A stretch of 64,000 bases of DNA from Helopsaltes ochotensis (taxonomy: Eukaryota > Chordata > Aves > Passeriformes > Locustellidae). Under the pieces are notes generated by a model. It had not been told where the DNA came from, searched no databases, and was given only the letters and a program-made list of their open reading frames with translations. Shown piece after piece: positions 32,257 through 44,377 of the stretch. The position numbers were made by a program, and so were the translations under genes. Positions within the stretch are counted from its first letter, which is position 1. Each line of letters opens with the position of its first letter. Where the stretch lies: assembly GCA_013400155.1 (NCBI GenBank), contig VXBM01000419.1:26244-90243 (forward strand). Direction: 5' to 3'.

Positions 32257-34694
32257 CCCCATCCCTCAAACAGCTCATCCACAGGGTTCAGCATCAGCAG
32301 GGTGGCAGGGGACAGACTTCCACCCTGGCTGTGTGGGACTGTGACCAGCACAGTGAGTTTGGGTCACACCCAGGAGCATCAGAACTTCTCAAGACCCTTT
32401 TTCCAGAGGAGTGTAGATGCTTTTGCTACACGCTGCTGGGTTTCATCAGAGCTGAGCTCAGGGTAATGACCCTGGACTGCAAGGTCGTTGTCTCCCCACT
32501 TCCTGCAGCGGGATGGTGTCAGTGGAAATGCATCAAATCCCAAATCCCGGGGGCTGGAGGGCAAAGCAGAGTCCCGCATTGGGAATGCAAAGTTTCTCCA
32601 TCAATCCCTGCTCACAGCAAAGGGGTGTCCCTGCCTGGAGCACCCTCCGACCCAGAGGTGCTGAGGAAGGTCCTGGCAGGGTCACAGTGCCTCCCCCCGT
32701 GCTGGGATGGGGACACGTCCCGGTTTGGGAGCAGGGAGAGCCGGCTGACAGCAGCAGGGGAAGGAGCTCGCCACGGACGTTGCTGGGGAAAACAAGGGCT
32801 TTAAAAGGAGCCAGGAGTGCTGAGCTGGCGTGTCCTCCTCCAGCTCTTTTGTCTCTGAACTTGGATCTGACTCTTTCCACCATCTCGTTAGGAACAAGTG
32901 CTTGGCCTGAGTCTCATGGCAAATTTTGACATTTTAAAAATTGATGCCTTTTTCTGCTCATAACTTCAGCTGTCTAGTTTATCAGAGGCATACGGAAAGT
33001 TTATTACATTCTTATTACAAATCCAGCCAAGTGAGCTGACTAATGAATGTGATTTTATTATGTTCTTTTTAGTTGGTTTTTATTATTATTATTGTTTTTA
33101 GTTAGGACTTGGCATGGAAGGCCTCCTCCAAAAGGAACAACTTTGGGTCAAGAAGTAAATCCCCAGAAGTTTTTTTTCAGTTCAGCTTGGCAAAAGCCCC
33201 ACAGCGTGTGTGATTTGGGGGGTGGAAAGTGAGGCCCAGGGGGAAATCCAGGGTTTGCAGATTTCTTGTGTTGCCCCATGACAATGCCAGCAGCATCTGG
33301 CAGTGTGGGACCCTTGGTGCTCCTGGATGGGCTGCCAGGATAAACTGGGCAAGTTCACAGGAATGTTTTGTGGCTTAGAACAACTTGGGGTTGATCAAAA
33401 AGGAGTCGGGGTGCTCCTGTCCTTGAAGGCCTGGAACAGCTGGGGCTCTGAGGGTGCAAACTGGAGTGTGGTTTTTGGCAGCTGAGGGAAATGTGGAACT
33501 CCTCGGGGGCTGTTTTGGGTGAGCTCAGCTGGGTGCCAGCTGTGAGGGAGTGCAAACAGCCAGGGGCTGGCCTCGTGCTCCAGACCCCACTGCTGGGGAC
33601 CCTCCTGTGCCACCCCCTGACCCGGACATCTGCCCCTGTGCAGCTCTGCCAGTGGTTTTGGGTTGAAAGCAGCGTGTTTCTGTTCTGCTGCTGGTTCTCT
33701 CCTCCTGTGCGTCCTCCCTCCCTTTCAGTGCCAGGTGTCCCCAGAGGGTTCAACCTGCACATCTTCAGAGCTGATGCTGCAGTTTCACATTTTCCAGCAC
33801 AGACCTGTGCTCAGGAGATGCTCCATCCCTTCCCTGGTAACCCGAGGGCAGATCTCCCTGGGTTTTAACAGCTGCGGGCACAAATTGTAGGGTTTTTTTT
33901 CCCTTGCAGGAACCACTCTCTCTGGCTTTGGGCTGGTTTGATTCATGAATTCAGTTGGTTATAACTCATTGCTGGTTTTCCACTGCTCACACCATCCGCC
34001 TGAGCCTTCCCTCTGCCGTCCCGTGGTTTATGGTGCCCGCTGGGACGATGACAGCAGCGCTGCAGAATGCAGCCTTTGGCTGGGCTCTGGGCCTTTTACT
34101 GCCTTGCATAATGCAGAGATCTCCAGCCCAGCTCCTGGGCTCGTCCTGCCTTCCAGCTCGGGTTTCCTGGCTCCCTCCACGGCCTCATCTGCTGGTGCTG
34201 GTGGCCTTTTCCACTCCCCAGCTGCCCCCTTCGCAGCTCCCTGCTGCGCTCCTACCATCTATAGGCAAAATCTCTTCCTCTGACTCACTGCTGGGTGCTC
34301 TCCTCCCTTCAGCCTGCTGCCTTTGGCATCGTTCCCTCTTGCTGCAGGGGGTAGCTCACGCAGGGCCCTTCTCTGGGAGAGGGTTTTCTTCACGGCACTC
34401 CAGTCATCAGCCTTCGCTGTTTTTTCTCCTGTTTCCTCCTCCTATACCTACGTCCTGCTTTCTGTGAGAGAGGAGAGGTGTGTTTCCCTGTGGAGCCGGG
34501 TCAAGTCAGCTCCCCCTGAGGCTCTGCTCCTTCCCTGGGTCTCTTTGGAGACCACCTGGGGGCTTTGAATGTGTTTGTAGGTCTGGGCAGGCGGGGATGT
34601 GCTTTCCCTCTGCAGCCCTGGCTCCTTTGTGGCTCCACACCTGCAGCTCTGCCGAGCCTGGGCTCGCTCTGCTCCCCATCCCCTGCTGCCCCGA
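32257..34694. other. Sequence between LTR-like elements, no gene recognised
   Basis: About 2.4 kb. No retroviral reading frame is visible, so L1 and L3 do not obviously bracket a provirus. An AT-rich, repeat-poor block at 32925-33115 with a short TTATTATTATTATT run is a candidate noncoding element. Confidence 0.5.
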
Positions 34695-35023
34695 GTTTTG
34701 CAGCCTTTCTGATGTTGTTTCACAGTTTCTGATGCAGAGTCAAAGTTCTCGATGTTTTTCATAGCTCTTAGTTCTTTCTCACACGAATGTTATCGATAGA
34801 TAGAGATGTTTTGGGGAGAAGTTGTAAATATTGACAGACCTTCCTCGGGGGAGGGACAATTGACTGACTGTCGGTTTGACCAGTGGGATTGGAGAGGTGG
34901 TGACACTCTACCATGGTCGGGGTGTGAAAACTATATAACAGAGAAGAATAAAGGTCAACCCTCTCTTTTGCCCTCTTTCACCTTCCAAGTGTCACGTCGT
35001 TCTTGCTGTGCTCAACACTGACA
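34695..35023 (+). mobile_element. LTR-like element L3
   Basis: Close relative of L1: TTTTGCAGCCTTTCTGATG at the left, AATGTTATCGATAGATAGAG, GGTTTGACCAGTGGGATTGG, TATATAA at 34932-34938, AATAAA at 34947-34952 and GTTCTTGCTGTGCTCAACAC at the right end. Same orientation as L1 and about 3.1 kb from it. Best read as an independent solo LTR. Confidence 0.75.
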
Positions 35024-38000
35024 CCATCCCCTGCTCCTCCTCTCCAGCGGCTCAGCGCATCCTTGAACTTGGCTCCCCGCTCCCGGGCCATCTGGTGTGC
35101 TTTAGCCGTACAAAGAGCCATTGTTTGCTCCGGAATCCGCGCTCTGGCGAGGTAGCTCCGCTTCTGGAGCGCTCTGCGGGCTTTGCCAAGGGTCCTTCTG
35201 CTCTGCTGGCAAGTGCAGGTGCCTCTGGAGCAGCCTTTGTCCCCGACAGCGGCACAGCTTGGGTTTGCTTTTCTTGCTTTTCCTCATCTAATCGCCATCC
35301 CGAAGTTTCCCACAGTGGGATGTGCCCCTGTTCTTTGTCAGGGATGGGACCTGGGGCTGATCCCTGACTTGTCTTTCAGTGGGAGCAATGCTCTGAGCTT
35401 TGGGCTTGAAATGTCTTAAATGTCTTTTTTTTTTTTTTAGCTCTAAATCTTTTAATGCCCTTTAGCATCAAATCCTCAGTGTCAGGGTCTCTGTCAAAAC
35501 GCATTGCCCAGAGCGTGTCCCTGGGGAAGCTCTGCGGAGAGGAAAGCAGAGGGTTAAAAGCAGAGCCCTGCTGCCAGCTGGGGACACTGGTGCATGACAA
35601 ATGCGGCTTTTGCATTTCCCTCTGCAAATGAGCCCGTAGTCAGCCTAATTTCCCAGAGAGCCGCCTCTGAACCCGAGTGACTCAGAGGAATTTGCTGTGC
35701 GCCCCGGCGGTGTCTGGCGGGGCTGCGGCAGGCTCGCAGGTTTAATTTGTAAATGCTGACACATGGCATTTCCTCACCGTCTCGTTGGGAAGGGCGCTGT
35801 GTCTGCCGGCACTTCCAATTTGTCACTGTCAGGACCGGCCCCATCTCCTGCTCGTCTCTGAAATGCCTTCTGATCGGTGCCGAGGCAGTTATTGGCACAT
35901 AATTTATCATTTAATATTACCAGAAGGGTTTCTTCTGCAAACATCCCAGAAATGATTACCCAGATAACGTTTGGTAGCTTTTCCTTTCACCTGCAAAAAC
36001 CTCCTGGCGTCTGTTTGCTGCTCTGCCGTGGTGCCGGGGAGAAAAACTGCCCTTGATGCAGCGTCTCCTTCGCCAAAAAGCCTCGATTAACACCTGGCTG
36101 AGTGCAGCAGCTCCCCGCGCCTCTGCTCTTGCAGAAAATTTTGCGTTAGAGAATCTTTTGGGACTGCACCATTGGCATCTCTCATCAGGCAGCTGGGGGA
36201 AACGTTTCCCCAGACCTTATTCCTCTTTGTGGAAACAGGATTTGGGGGTGAATAGAGGCCACCATGGTGCCTGGGCACTCCTGGATGGTGCCAGGGGGCT
36301 GGTTCTGGGATGCTGCGCCTCCAGAACAGAGAATTTTCTGCAGTGCTTATCCCAGTGGTGGCAGCTTGCTCTTGCAGAGGGGTGCTGGGGTGTTGCTGGG
36401 CACTTGGGGGAAGCAAATCTGTCCCCAAAGGCTGGCACAGAGAGGGCAGGAGGCACTTGGGCTGCTGCCCTGCTCTGGTGCAGCAGAAAGGGCTGACCCT
36501 GATGGTCCCCAGCTCCTGCTGGTGTTCCCTGGAAGCTCCGCGTGGGCTGTGGTACGAGGCAGGAGGAGGCAGCTGACTTGCCAAAGGTGGGGTGTGGGGC
36601 TGCTTTTGGGGTTAAAACACAGCATTTCTCCAAAGGGGGGTTGCAGAAGTTTCTCTGCACGTGTGTGGTGCCTCATCCCCCGGGGCAGGGGCTGGTGATC
36701 CCCCGGCACAGCCCCTCCACTCGGGCTTGGTTTGGCTGCTGCTCTCCCCATCTCCTGCCGGTGTCCTCGGCCAGGCACTCATTCCAAAGCCTGGCTGGTG
36801 TCCTGACTCGCACAGGTCAGCTTTCCTTGGAAGCTGGCTCGTGGTTTTATAGTTGCGCTTTATTAGAGACATGAAAGTGATTTTTGTTGTTGCTGGTTTA
36901 TGAGCCAGACTTCAAAGAATGCAATTACGCGGAGCCGGCGAAGACCTGCTGGTATCTCATGGAAATCTGTGCAAAACCACTTCCCTCCAGAGCTCCTTCC
37001 ACAGCCAGGCTGCGCTCCTGCCATCTTCGTTGCATTTGCAGATTTCTGAGAGAGATGGCAGCCACACAAGGTCTTTGGTGACTGTGGCCAATTGTTCCTT
37101 GGCTGGACATCCTCACCCCTTGTGACATTACAGCTGAGTGCCAGTGTTGGGTGATGGCTTTAGGGTTGGAGAGCACGAACCTATGGGAGACAGAAGAGGC
37201 ACTGCTGGGGAATCATCTCAGAAAAGAGCAAAAAGTGGCTGGAAAAGGGATGTTTTTGGCTGGAAAAGGGATGTTTTTACCTGCAAAAGCTGGGCAGTGT
37301 TCCTGCTGCAGGCAGAGAGTGTTGTATCCACGGTTCTCTCCCTCCCCGCAGTGCCAGGGAAAGGTGCCAGCTCCCCGTCCTGCCCTGTGCAGCTGAACCA
37401 GGGCACCCAGCCTGGAGCACCGGCAGTGCTGGTGGTGGGTGTGGGGCTGCCTCCCACCGGGAGGTGTCCAGGATCGATGACATCTTGGTAATTTTTTTAA
37501 TTGTGGAGGGAGGGATGGTGCTCTGAAGTGTCACAGCTCAAAAGCCGGCTTTCCTTGAGGTCCTTGAGCTTCTTAATGAAGATATTACCTTAAAAAAAAT
37601 CCTTGCCCAGCTTCTCTATTCCCAAAAGCAGACAGGTCTCTCCCTCCTGGCTTCATTCTGCTCCTTCCCAAGCCTGTAGGAGCGAGGATCTGAGCCCTCT
37701 ATCAGCTCCTGTACACCAGGAAATTTTGTAAGTGTCAGAGAAGACCCTGAGGCTATATAAAAGTTCAGCTCGTGATTCATTTCCTTCCTATTCAGGGATA
37801 GGCTAATTTGAGAGTATGTGCTAAACATTAATTACCTTCCTTGCCATGGTTTCCTAGTCAGGCATCCTTTCCCAGATGACTTTCTGCTCGCTCAGGTCCA
37901 AGGCCATAAAAGCTTCCCTATTAGGAAAGGAAATATTTTACATCAGGTTTATACTGTATGCCTGAGGTCATCAGAAGTACAGCCCGAGTGGCAGAAATAT

Positions 38001-40184
38001 ACACTGAGCTCTCCTTCCCGCATGAAAAATGAATCAATAACTCATCGATTTAAATTAAAATGTCTGCCTTGCAAAATGCCTCCGAGTGCTGATATTTGTA
38101 GCCCCCCGTGCTTTGGAGCAGCGATTGGAAATCCACTGCCCCTGGAGCACGTGCAGGGATCCATCTCTGCTAACAGCATGTGATTGCTGACACCCAGGGA
38201 AAAAAAAACAAAAACCAAAAAAAAAATCTGCCTTCCCTTCCCCGGGAAGGATCCAACAAGGTGAACTTTTGGAAATTGCTTCTCCCGGCACATGAATTAT
38301 GTATCGAACAGGTGGCAGTCAATATATCTGACTTCTTCATGAGGTAATTAAGAATAAATGTGGGAATTCAGGCAGAACTGTTGCCCTGTGCGGGAGGGGA
38401 GCGAAACAACGTGTAGCCAGCTCTGGAGGGAGCAGAGGAAAGGGAGGGGATGCTGCAGGGATGCAGGGAAATGCAGCTCAGGGGAGCTCTGCTGGTCCCG
38501 TTCCCTCTCTCCGTGTCCTCCTGCTGCCTGTGCTGGCCCAAGCTGCTGTTTGCATCCCCATCTGCCTGCCCAGAGTAGGGATACCTCTCTTTTTCCTTAA
38601 TTCATTGGGGTTTTTGCCTCTCTGGTGTTCCCGTGTGTGCTGCCAGCCCTGGATGCTGAAACGAGCCTGAACCCGGGTATCCAAGCCTGGGTGGGGTCAT
38701 TTTCCCCGAACTGCTGGGTTCGGAGTGGCAAGGAGGATCGGTCCTTTAGTGCTCTCTGTTATCTTGGGATAGCATTAACTTGCATTTAAAAAATCCAAGC
38801 GTTCCTCTCCGCTCAAATTTCTTCTTGCGAGCTAATTGAAAAGTAGCTGCATTAGCGAACACATCCATGGTCATTAGCAAACAGTTAAGTAACTAATTTT
38901 AAAGATTTATGGTGTTGGTAGCAGGTAAATTATAGTCTTCAGAGAGTTTTCTTGCAAATGAGCTGAAAATAAGGTTTGTTCTGGCCTCGGGGAAACATAA
39001 AGGAAATGCATTTAATGACCACAAATTGTATGTGCTGATAGTCTCAATAAGATATTTAATGCCTACTTGAAATTTTAGCAGTCGGGAAAGCACCACAGCC
39101 TTAAGAGCGTGTGTGGGTCACACATCCTCTCCTGGCTGGGAGCTCCGGGATTTGCCATCTCCAGGTGATCCACAGGGCCCTGGGGGAAAGGACTTTCTCC
39201 TCTTACCTGGTTAGGACAAAGCTGTGACGCATTAAAACTAAGAGCTGGCCTTTTGTTTTCCGGCTTTGGTTATAAAAACCTGCCGGCCTCCAAGCGTGAC
39301 AGGGATTACGGGCCGGGTTTTGCAGTTAAAATAATGTTTAAATTGGCAAGGGAAGCCCTGAGCGGCGCTTGCAGGGCAGGGACGCTGCTGCACTTGCTGG
39401 GAGCTGCTCTGCTCTCTTTGTTTCTGCTTTGGGCAGCCCTCACTGTCCCCCCAGTGCTGCCCAGGGCTGTGTGCCAGGCTGGGATGGGTGACAGGAGGTG
39501 CGGATGGGCTCTCCTCTGGATCTCCTCCCTCCCGGCACCGTGGCAGGAGATGCTGAGACCTGCCCGGACCTATCAGGCTGGCTGCAACCCACACATGAGC
39601 TCCTAAACCCCCAATTCTGATTTTTTTTCCCCCCAAAAAAATCCACGCGTGAATAAGAAGAGCACTGAGGCAAATAATGAGCGGCTCCGGGTCCAGAGAA
39701 GCCGTAGATGGCCCTAAATGATTGAAGAAGGCAATTTCCCTAACGGAGCTGCGGGCCCCTGGAAGTGATTAGTGCCTGAGCAGAAATGCATCACTTAGCT
39801 CCTATTATTTAAACATAAGATACTCGAGCAAGCACACAGAATGTTGTTTGCTGTAAATTCCTTCCCTCATTTGAAGGAGCTGTTATTTACACATGCAAGT
39901 GCTGGCGGTGTGTGTGGGAGCTTCCTCGCCTGCTCCCGGACCCACATGGAATATAAATGACCACGTTTCTCCTCGGCAGCAGCGGCTCCATCGGAGGGCT
40001 ATCTTCCCTGCATGTTAACCGTTAATTATAGGTTACATTTATATCATTAAGGTTTATCTGCAGTCCTTTCCTTCCCCCCGTTAAATCACTAATGCGTCTT
40101 GCAAGGTTTAATTCCCCTCCTTGTCTGCGCAGGCAGTGGCAGCTGTCAGGGAGGGGGATGCCCATGGAAATGGGAGCAGGACTG
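35024..40184. other. Intergenic, with candidate conserved noncoding blocks
   Basis: No coding exon is recognised. A poly-T run lies at 35426-35439. A tandem pair of CTGGAAAAGGGATGTTTTT units sits at 37240-37278. AT-richer, repeat-poor blocks at 37790-38110, 38770-39090 and 39720-40130 contain homeodomain-like TAATTA or ATTAAT words and are candidate regulatory elements; conservation cannot be tested from one sequence. Confidence 0.5.
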
Positions 40185-40345
40185 CTAGGACCGTGGAATC
40201 CGAAGGGTCTGGGTTGGATGGACCTCAAAGACTGAGTTCCAACCCCGTGCCGTGGGCAGGGATGGCACCCACCAGACCGGGATGCTCAGAGCCCTGCCCA
40301 ACCCAGCCTTGAACACTTCCAGGGATCTCGGGGGATGACCCAAAG
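40185..40345 (-). mobile_element. CR1 3' end fragment
   Basis: The plus strand reads as the reverse complement of the classic CR1 terminus: GTGGAATCCGAAGGGTCTGG, GTTCCAACCCCGTGCCGTGG, then CCTTGAACACTTCCAGGGAT. A short, 5'-truncated copy. Confidence 0.88.
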
Positions 40346-43300
40346 GTGGTGGGATGCAGCACTGGTGCTCTTGGCTCGCTGCCTGCCAAAACCACCGCGG
40401 GGAAGCGCTGAAAGCAGAGATGCTCTGGGGCCCTGGGTGAGAAAAGCAAAAGCGCGCAGCACAGGCGAGGGGCTTTGGTGGGAGCCCCGGCGCAGCTGCG
40501 GAGCTGGGAAAGCTCTCGCTTTCCCTCCCCGTAATGAAGAGGTGTTTCCTAGGCCCGACTCTGGCAGACGATTGAATAAGCAGCTCGCTCGCAGGGGAAG
40601 ATGCCCCGGGGGATGCGCAGCTCTGCTGTGAGCGGGCAGCGCTCCCCTCTCTCCCCCCCGGCTGCAATTAAGCTCCTGTCAGCCCGAAGCCGCTGGGTGT
40701 TGGGGGGAGATGGACGGCGTTCCCGGCAGTCCCTCGGCTGCTGGTTAAACAATTTGTATTTCTACTCCCCATTAACTGGTGGAAGCCCCGGCAGGGGATG
40801 CTTCCCACCCTCCTGGGACGGGGTGGCCCGCGGGAGGCTGCCCTGGAGCCTGCAAATCCTGATTCTTCCTTTTCCCTGAGACTCAAAAAAGCTTTTCACG
40901 CCTTTAACTTTGGGTGCCTGGTTTTTGGTGTATCGTGAGGGCCGCGTTTCTGCAGAGGTCTGGGGGTTAATGTGCTCCCCAACATTGGTGTGGATTCGGG
41001 GTGTCAGGGGCTTGGCCCCAGTCGTGTCCTTGCAGCAGGGCAGATCCCAAAGCTGTGGGAAGCCAGGGATTCATCACTTGGCTTTTTCTTTGTATGGTGC
41101 CTGTTTATTTTGACCCGCAAACAAGGTTTTCCCTGGTTTAGAAAACGTTGTCTGTCCACCCTGTCTCCTTTTCTCTGCTCAGGGTCGATTTCTGCCGTGC
41201 CTGAAAACCTGTTCACATAAAAACATGAAAGGGAGCAAATCACTGAGGAGCTGGGGGCCAGATAGTGGGGTTTGGCCTATATCACATCATTCTTAATACA
41301 GCAGGTGATATCTTCAGTCTCCCCACAAGCTCAGTGCAAGCACCAAGAAACAGAAACTGGCTCTCATCAAGAATCTCCTAGTTTCACCAGATGCTGCCTC
41401 TAAAAGGATTCCTTTACACGCCTGGCCTGAGTTCTGTGGGTGTTTGCTGCAGGAGCTGCTCCCCTTGCAGATGTGCCCGTGGGAGATGGCAGTCACCAGG
41501 CGGATGCTGCTTCTCCTTTCTCCCACACCTGGGCAGGTGACAGGAGCTCTGGGACACCCCACGAGCCCTTCAGGGGCTCCTCCGTGGGCTGCAGGTGCCA
41601 TTTAATGTCCCCTCACCCCCAGGACCTCGTCAGAGCACAAAGCTCTGGTTGAAGGTCTGATGATCATTGGAGGTTTAAAGAAAATGAACCTCACCTTCCA
41701 AACGCTGCATTTTTAGGTATCCCCTGAACTCTCCTGGGCTCTGAGCCTGGGTTCAGCCAGAGGGCCACGGACCTGCTGGGTCCCCAGAAGCCAAAGGGTT
41801 GGACTTTGGCTTTTTCCAGGCTTTTCAGATGTGTTTGTGAGAGCAGAGAGCCCTGTGGGTGGCTCTGCTGGAAGGGAGCTGTGCCAGCTCTCGGTGGTCC
41901 TGTCTGGGTACAGAGGGGGAAGGGGGGATGTGAAACAGGGGTCACAGCCCCAGCAGGACCCTGCAGAGACCTCCCAGGCACACACTTAAACCCTGCAAAT
42001 CTTCAGGTCCCGTTAACATTTTTGCTACTAAAATGACGATAAAAACTTCAAGCAGAAACGTTTTTATGTGTTAATAAATGGTGTTAGGTGACAGCTCTCG
42101 TGTCCCAGGAGCAGGGTTCTCTGCCTGGCTGCCCATTTGTGCCAGGTCCCTCCAGAGGAGAACTCCTAAACTACAAAAAGCCCGTTCCTCCAGCTTGGAA
42201 CTCCTTGGGATGTTTTGGCACTGGGCTCTGCCCAGCACTCGGTGTATCATCACTCCTGCACATTTCCTCCATCCCAAATCCCGTGTGTGTTGCAGCCTGG
42301 GAGATGGGAATGTTCCAGAGATGATGGCAATGCAGCAGCGACAGGAAACCCAACGTGTCAGCCTCCAGATTTTCCATCCAGAGCCGTGCTTGGGCCTTTT
42401 CCAGCCCTCACTAATGTATCCCTAACCATCCCCAAGGCCTGGATTCAGCCCTTGCCTTCCTCCTTCATCCTCAGCTGATGTCTTTATTAGGGGAGTGCAC
42501 GAGGTCAGAGGTATCCTCTTAAATCCAGCTCACTGGCTCTTCTCACCACTGGATTTTTCCCTTCATTTGGAAAAGGGAGAGAGGGGGAGGCTGGAGGGCT
42601 CACACTCCAGTTTGCACCTTTGCTGGATCTGTGCCTACAAGCCCACAAATTTTTTTCCCCATCATAAGCTTTTCCCTTATTCAGAGCAAGCCTTTAACCC
42701 TGGGGCTGTGCCTCGTGGTCCCTGGGATGCTCCGGTGGCCATTCAGGATTATTTACATCCTTACCTCGTATGGGATGCCAAATCAATCGTTTTTCTCAGT
42801 AGCTCAGAGCAAAAACTCTCCCCCCCAAGAGCCAATTTACCCCAATTTACACCACACTGCTCCAAGCCAGGCTGAGATCACTAAAACCAGCCCCAACCAT
42901 TTTAACATCCTGCGCCCCAGAGCAGCAGCAGCTGGGTCCAGGCTGAGGGCAGCTGCACAAATCATCCCTGCCCCACTCCTGCCTGCTGCCTCCCACAGCC
43001 TCAGAAATCACAGTATTCTCTGATCCTGTGGGTGCCATTTTGCCCAATGTGCCCAGGGCTCAGAGTTTTTTTTCCTGGGCCAGGAACTCTGAGTCCTCTG
43101 CACCACTGAATCCCGTAGCTGCAGCCCTTAAATGGGTTCATTTTCAGCATTAATAGGGTTTTGTGTTTTGTTGTGGTGTTTTTTTGGGTTTTTGGGGTTT
43201 TTTTTTTGGTTGTTTGTTGTTGTTGCTCTCAGGAAATTGTGAAACTTGGTGATTGAAGCGGCTGAATGGGGAGCTGGAGGAAGTAAGAGTCCAAAACGAT

Positions 43301-44084
43301 TAAAAGGTGGTGGTGGGAGCAGCTCCAGCACGGATGCACGGATAAAGCAAAGCCCCAGAGAGACAGGCAGGAATTTCCTTTGTGCAGCTGAGAGCAGGAG
43401 CTGGCCCCTCTGCTTTTTAAATCATTTTATTGTGGAAATGAAAATTCACAATCCCTCAAGGTACAGCGTGGGGGGAGGAAGAGAGAGGGAGGGAGGCTGC
43501 TGGTGCCAAGAGGCCACGGTGAGGGACAGCACAGGCCAGGGGGAAGGGGTTGGGGAGCAGGATGGGCTCCCAGCTGGGAGCTCAGCAGTTCTGAGAGAGC
43601 ATCTCCCATTCCCAGGAATTTTCAGTTCTGGGAGAGCATCTCTTGTCCCCAGGAATTTTCAGTTCTGGGAGAGCATCTCTTGTCCCCAGGAATTTTCAGA
43701 ATTTTCACTTCTGGGAGAGCACCTCCCGTTCCCAGGAATTCCCAGGTTGCTTTTCTCCCTATTCCCAGAAGTTCTGCCTTCCCTTGCCATCGTCAATCGT
43801 TAGGGCTGGGGATGGGAACTTTGTTTTATCCTTTGAAGGTGTCCTGGCTGCAGTGGCAGCGCAGGAACGTTGCCTCCTGCTGCCAGCACTCGCCATTCCC
43901 TGTGGCAGCAGCCACTGCTGCAGGAAGATCTTTATTTTTCTTAATTTCCTGAGATTTTTCTGAGGCTGTGTTGGGAATGCAGGAGCTGCTTTGAGGCAGT
44001 CGCGTTCGCCAAGCCGAGCCTGTGTTTGGGGGTTTGGCAGCTTTGGAGTCTGGTCATCTCCTCTCAGTATTTAAAAGGGGTTTA
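40346..44084. other. Intergenic, no gene recognised
   Basis: About 3.7 kb with no splice-flanked exon of convincing composition. Holds a T/G-rich tract (43158-43225, GTTTTTTTGG-like) and the 37-bp minisatellite at 43586-43750. Confidence 0.5.
43586..43750. repeat. 37-bp minisatellite, about four copies
   Basis: Units starting at 43589, 43626 and 43663 repeat with an exact 37-base period (TTCTGGGAGAGCATCTCTTG, then TCCCCAGGAATTTTCAG). A fourth unit at 43709 is offset by 46 because a 9-base piece (AATTTTCAG-like) is duplicated. Open frames across it show the repeat as peptide repeats but are not genes. Confidence 0.9.
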
Positions 44085-44377
44085 TGGAAACAGGGAGAGC
44101 AACTTTTTATATGGGTAATGGGGAGTGGTTTTAAATTAAGAGGCAAGATTTATACTAGATTTTAAGAAAAAATTCCTTATTCAGAGGGTGCTGAGGCCCT
44201 GGCACAGGTTCCCAGAGCAGCTGTGGCTGCCCCTGGGTCCCTGGCAGTGCCCAAGGCCAGGCTGGACAGGGCTGGGAGCAGCCTGGGACAGTGGGAATTG
44301 TCCCTGCCATGGATGGGGTGGCACAGGATGGATTTTAAGCTCCCTTCCAATCCAAACTACTCTACAATTTTATGACA
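44085..44377 (+). mobile_element. CR1 3' fragment, sense orientation
   Basis: Typical CR1 end read on the plus strand: TTCAGAGGGTGCTGAGGCCC, GGTTCCCAGAGCAGCTGTGG, CAAGGCCAGGCTGGACAGGG, ending TCCCTTCCAATCCAAACTAC and TACAATTTTATGA. The left part back to about 44085 is more diverged. Confidence 0.88.

Noticed and set aside
31598..35023. L1 and L3 as the two LTRs of one provirus
   Set aside because: They share orientation and similarity, but no retroviral reading frames lie between them, L2 interrupts in inverted orientation, and the intervening DNA looks like ordinary host sequence.
43246..43963. Overlapping frames with repeated peptide blocks (FSSGRAS, SISCPQEF)
   Set aside because: The peptide repeats come from the 37-bp minisatellite.
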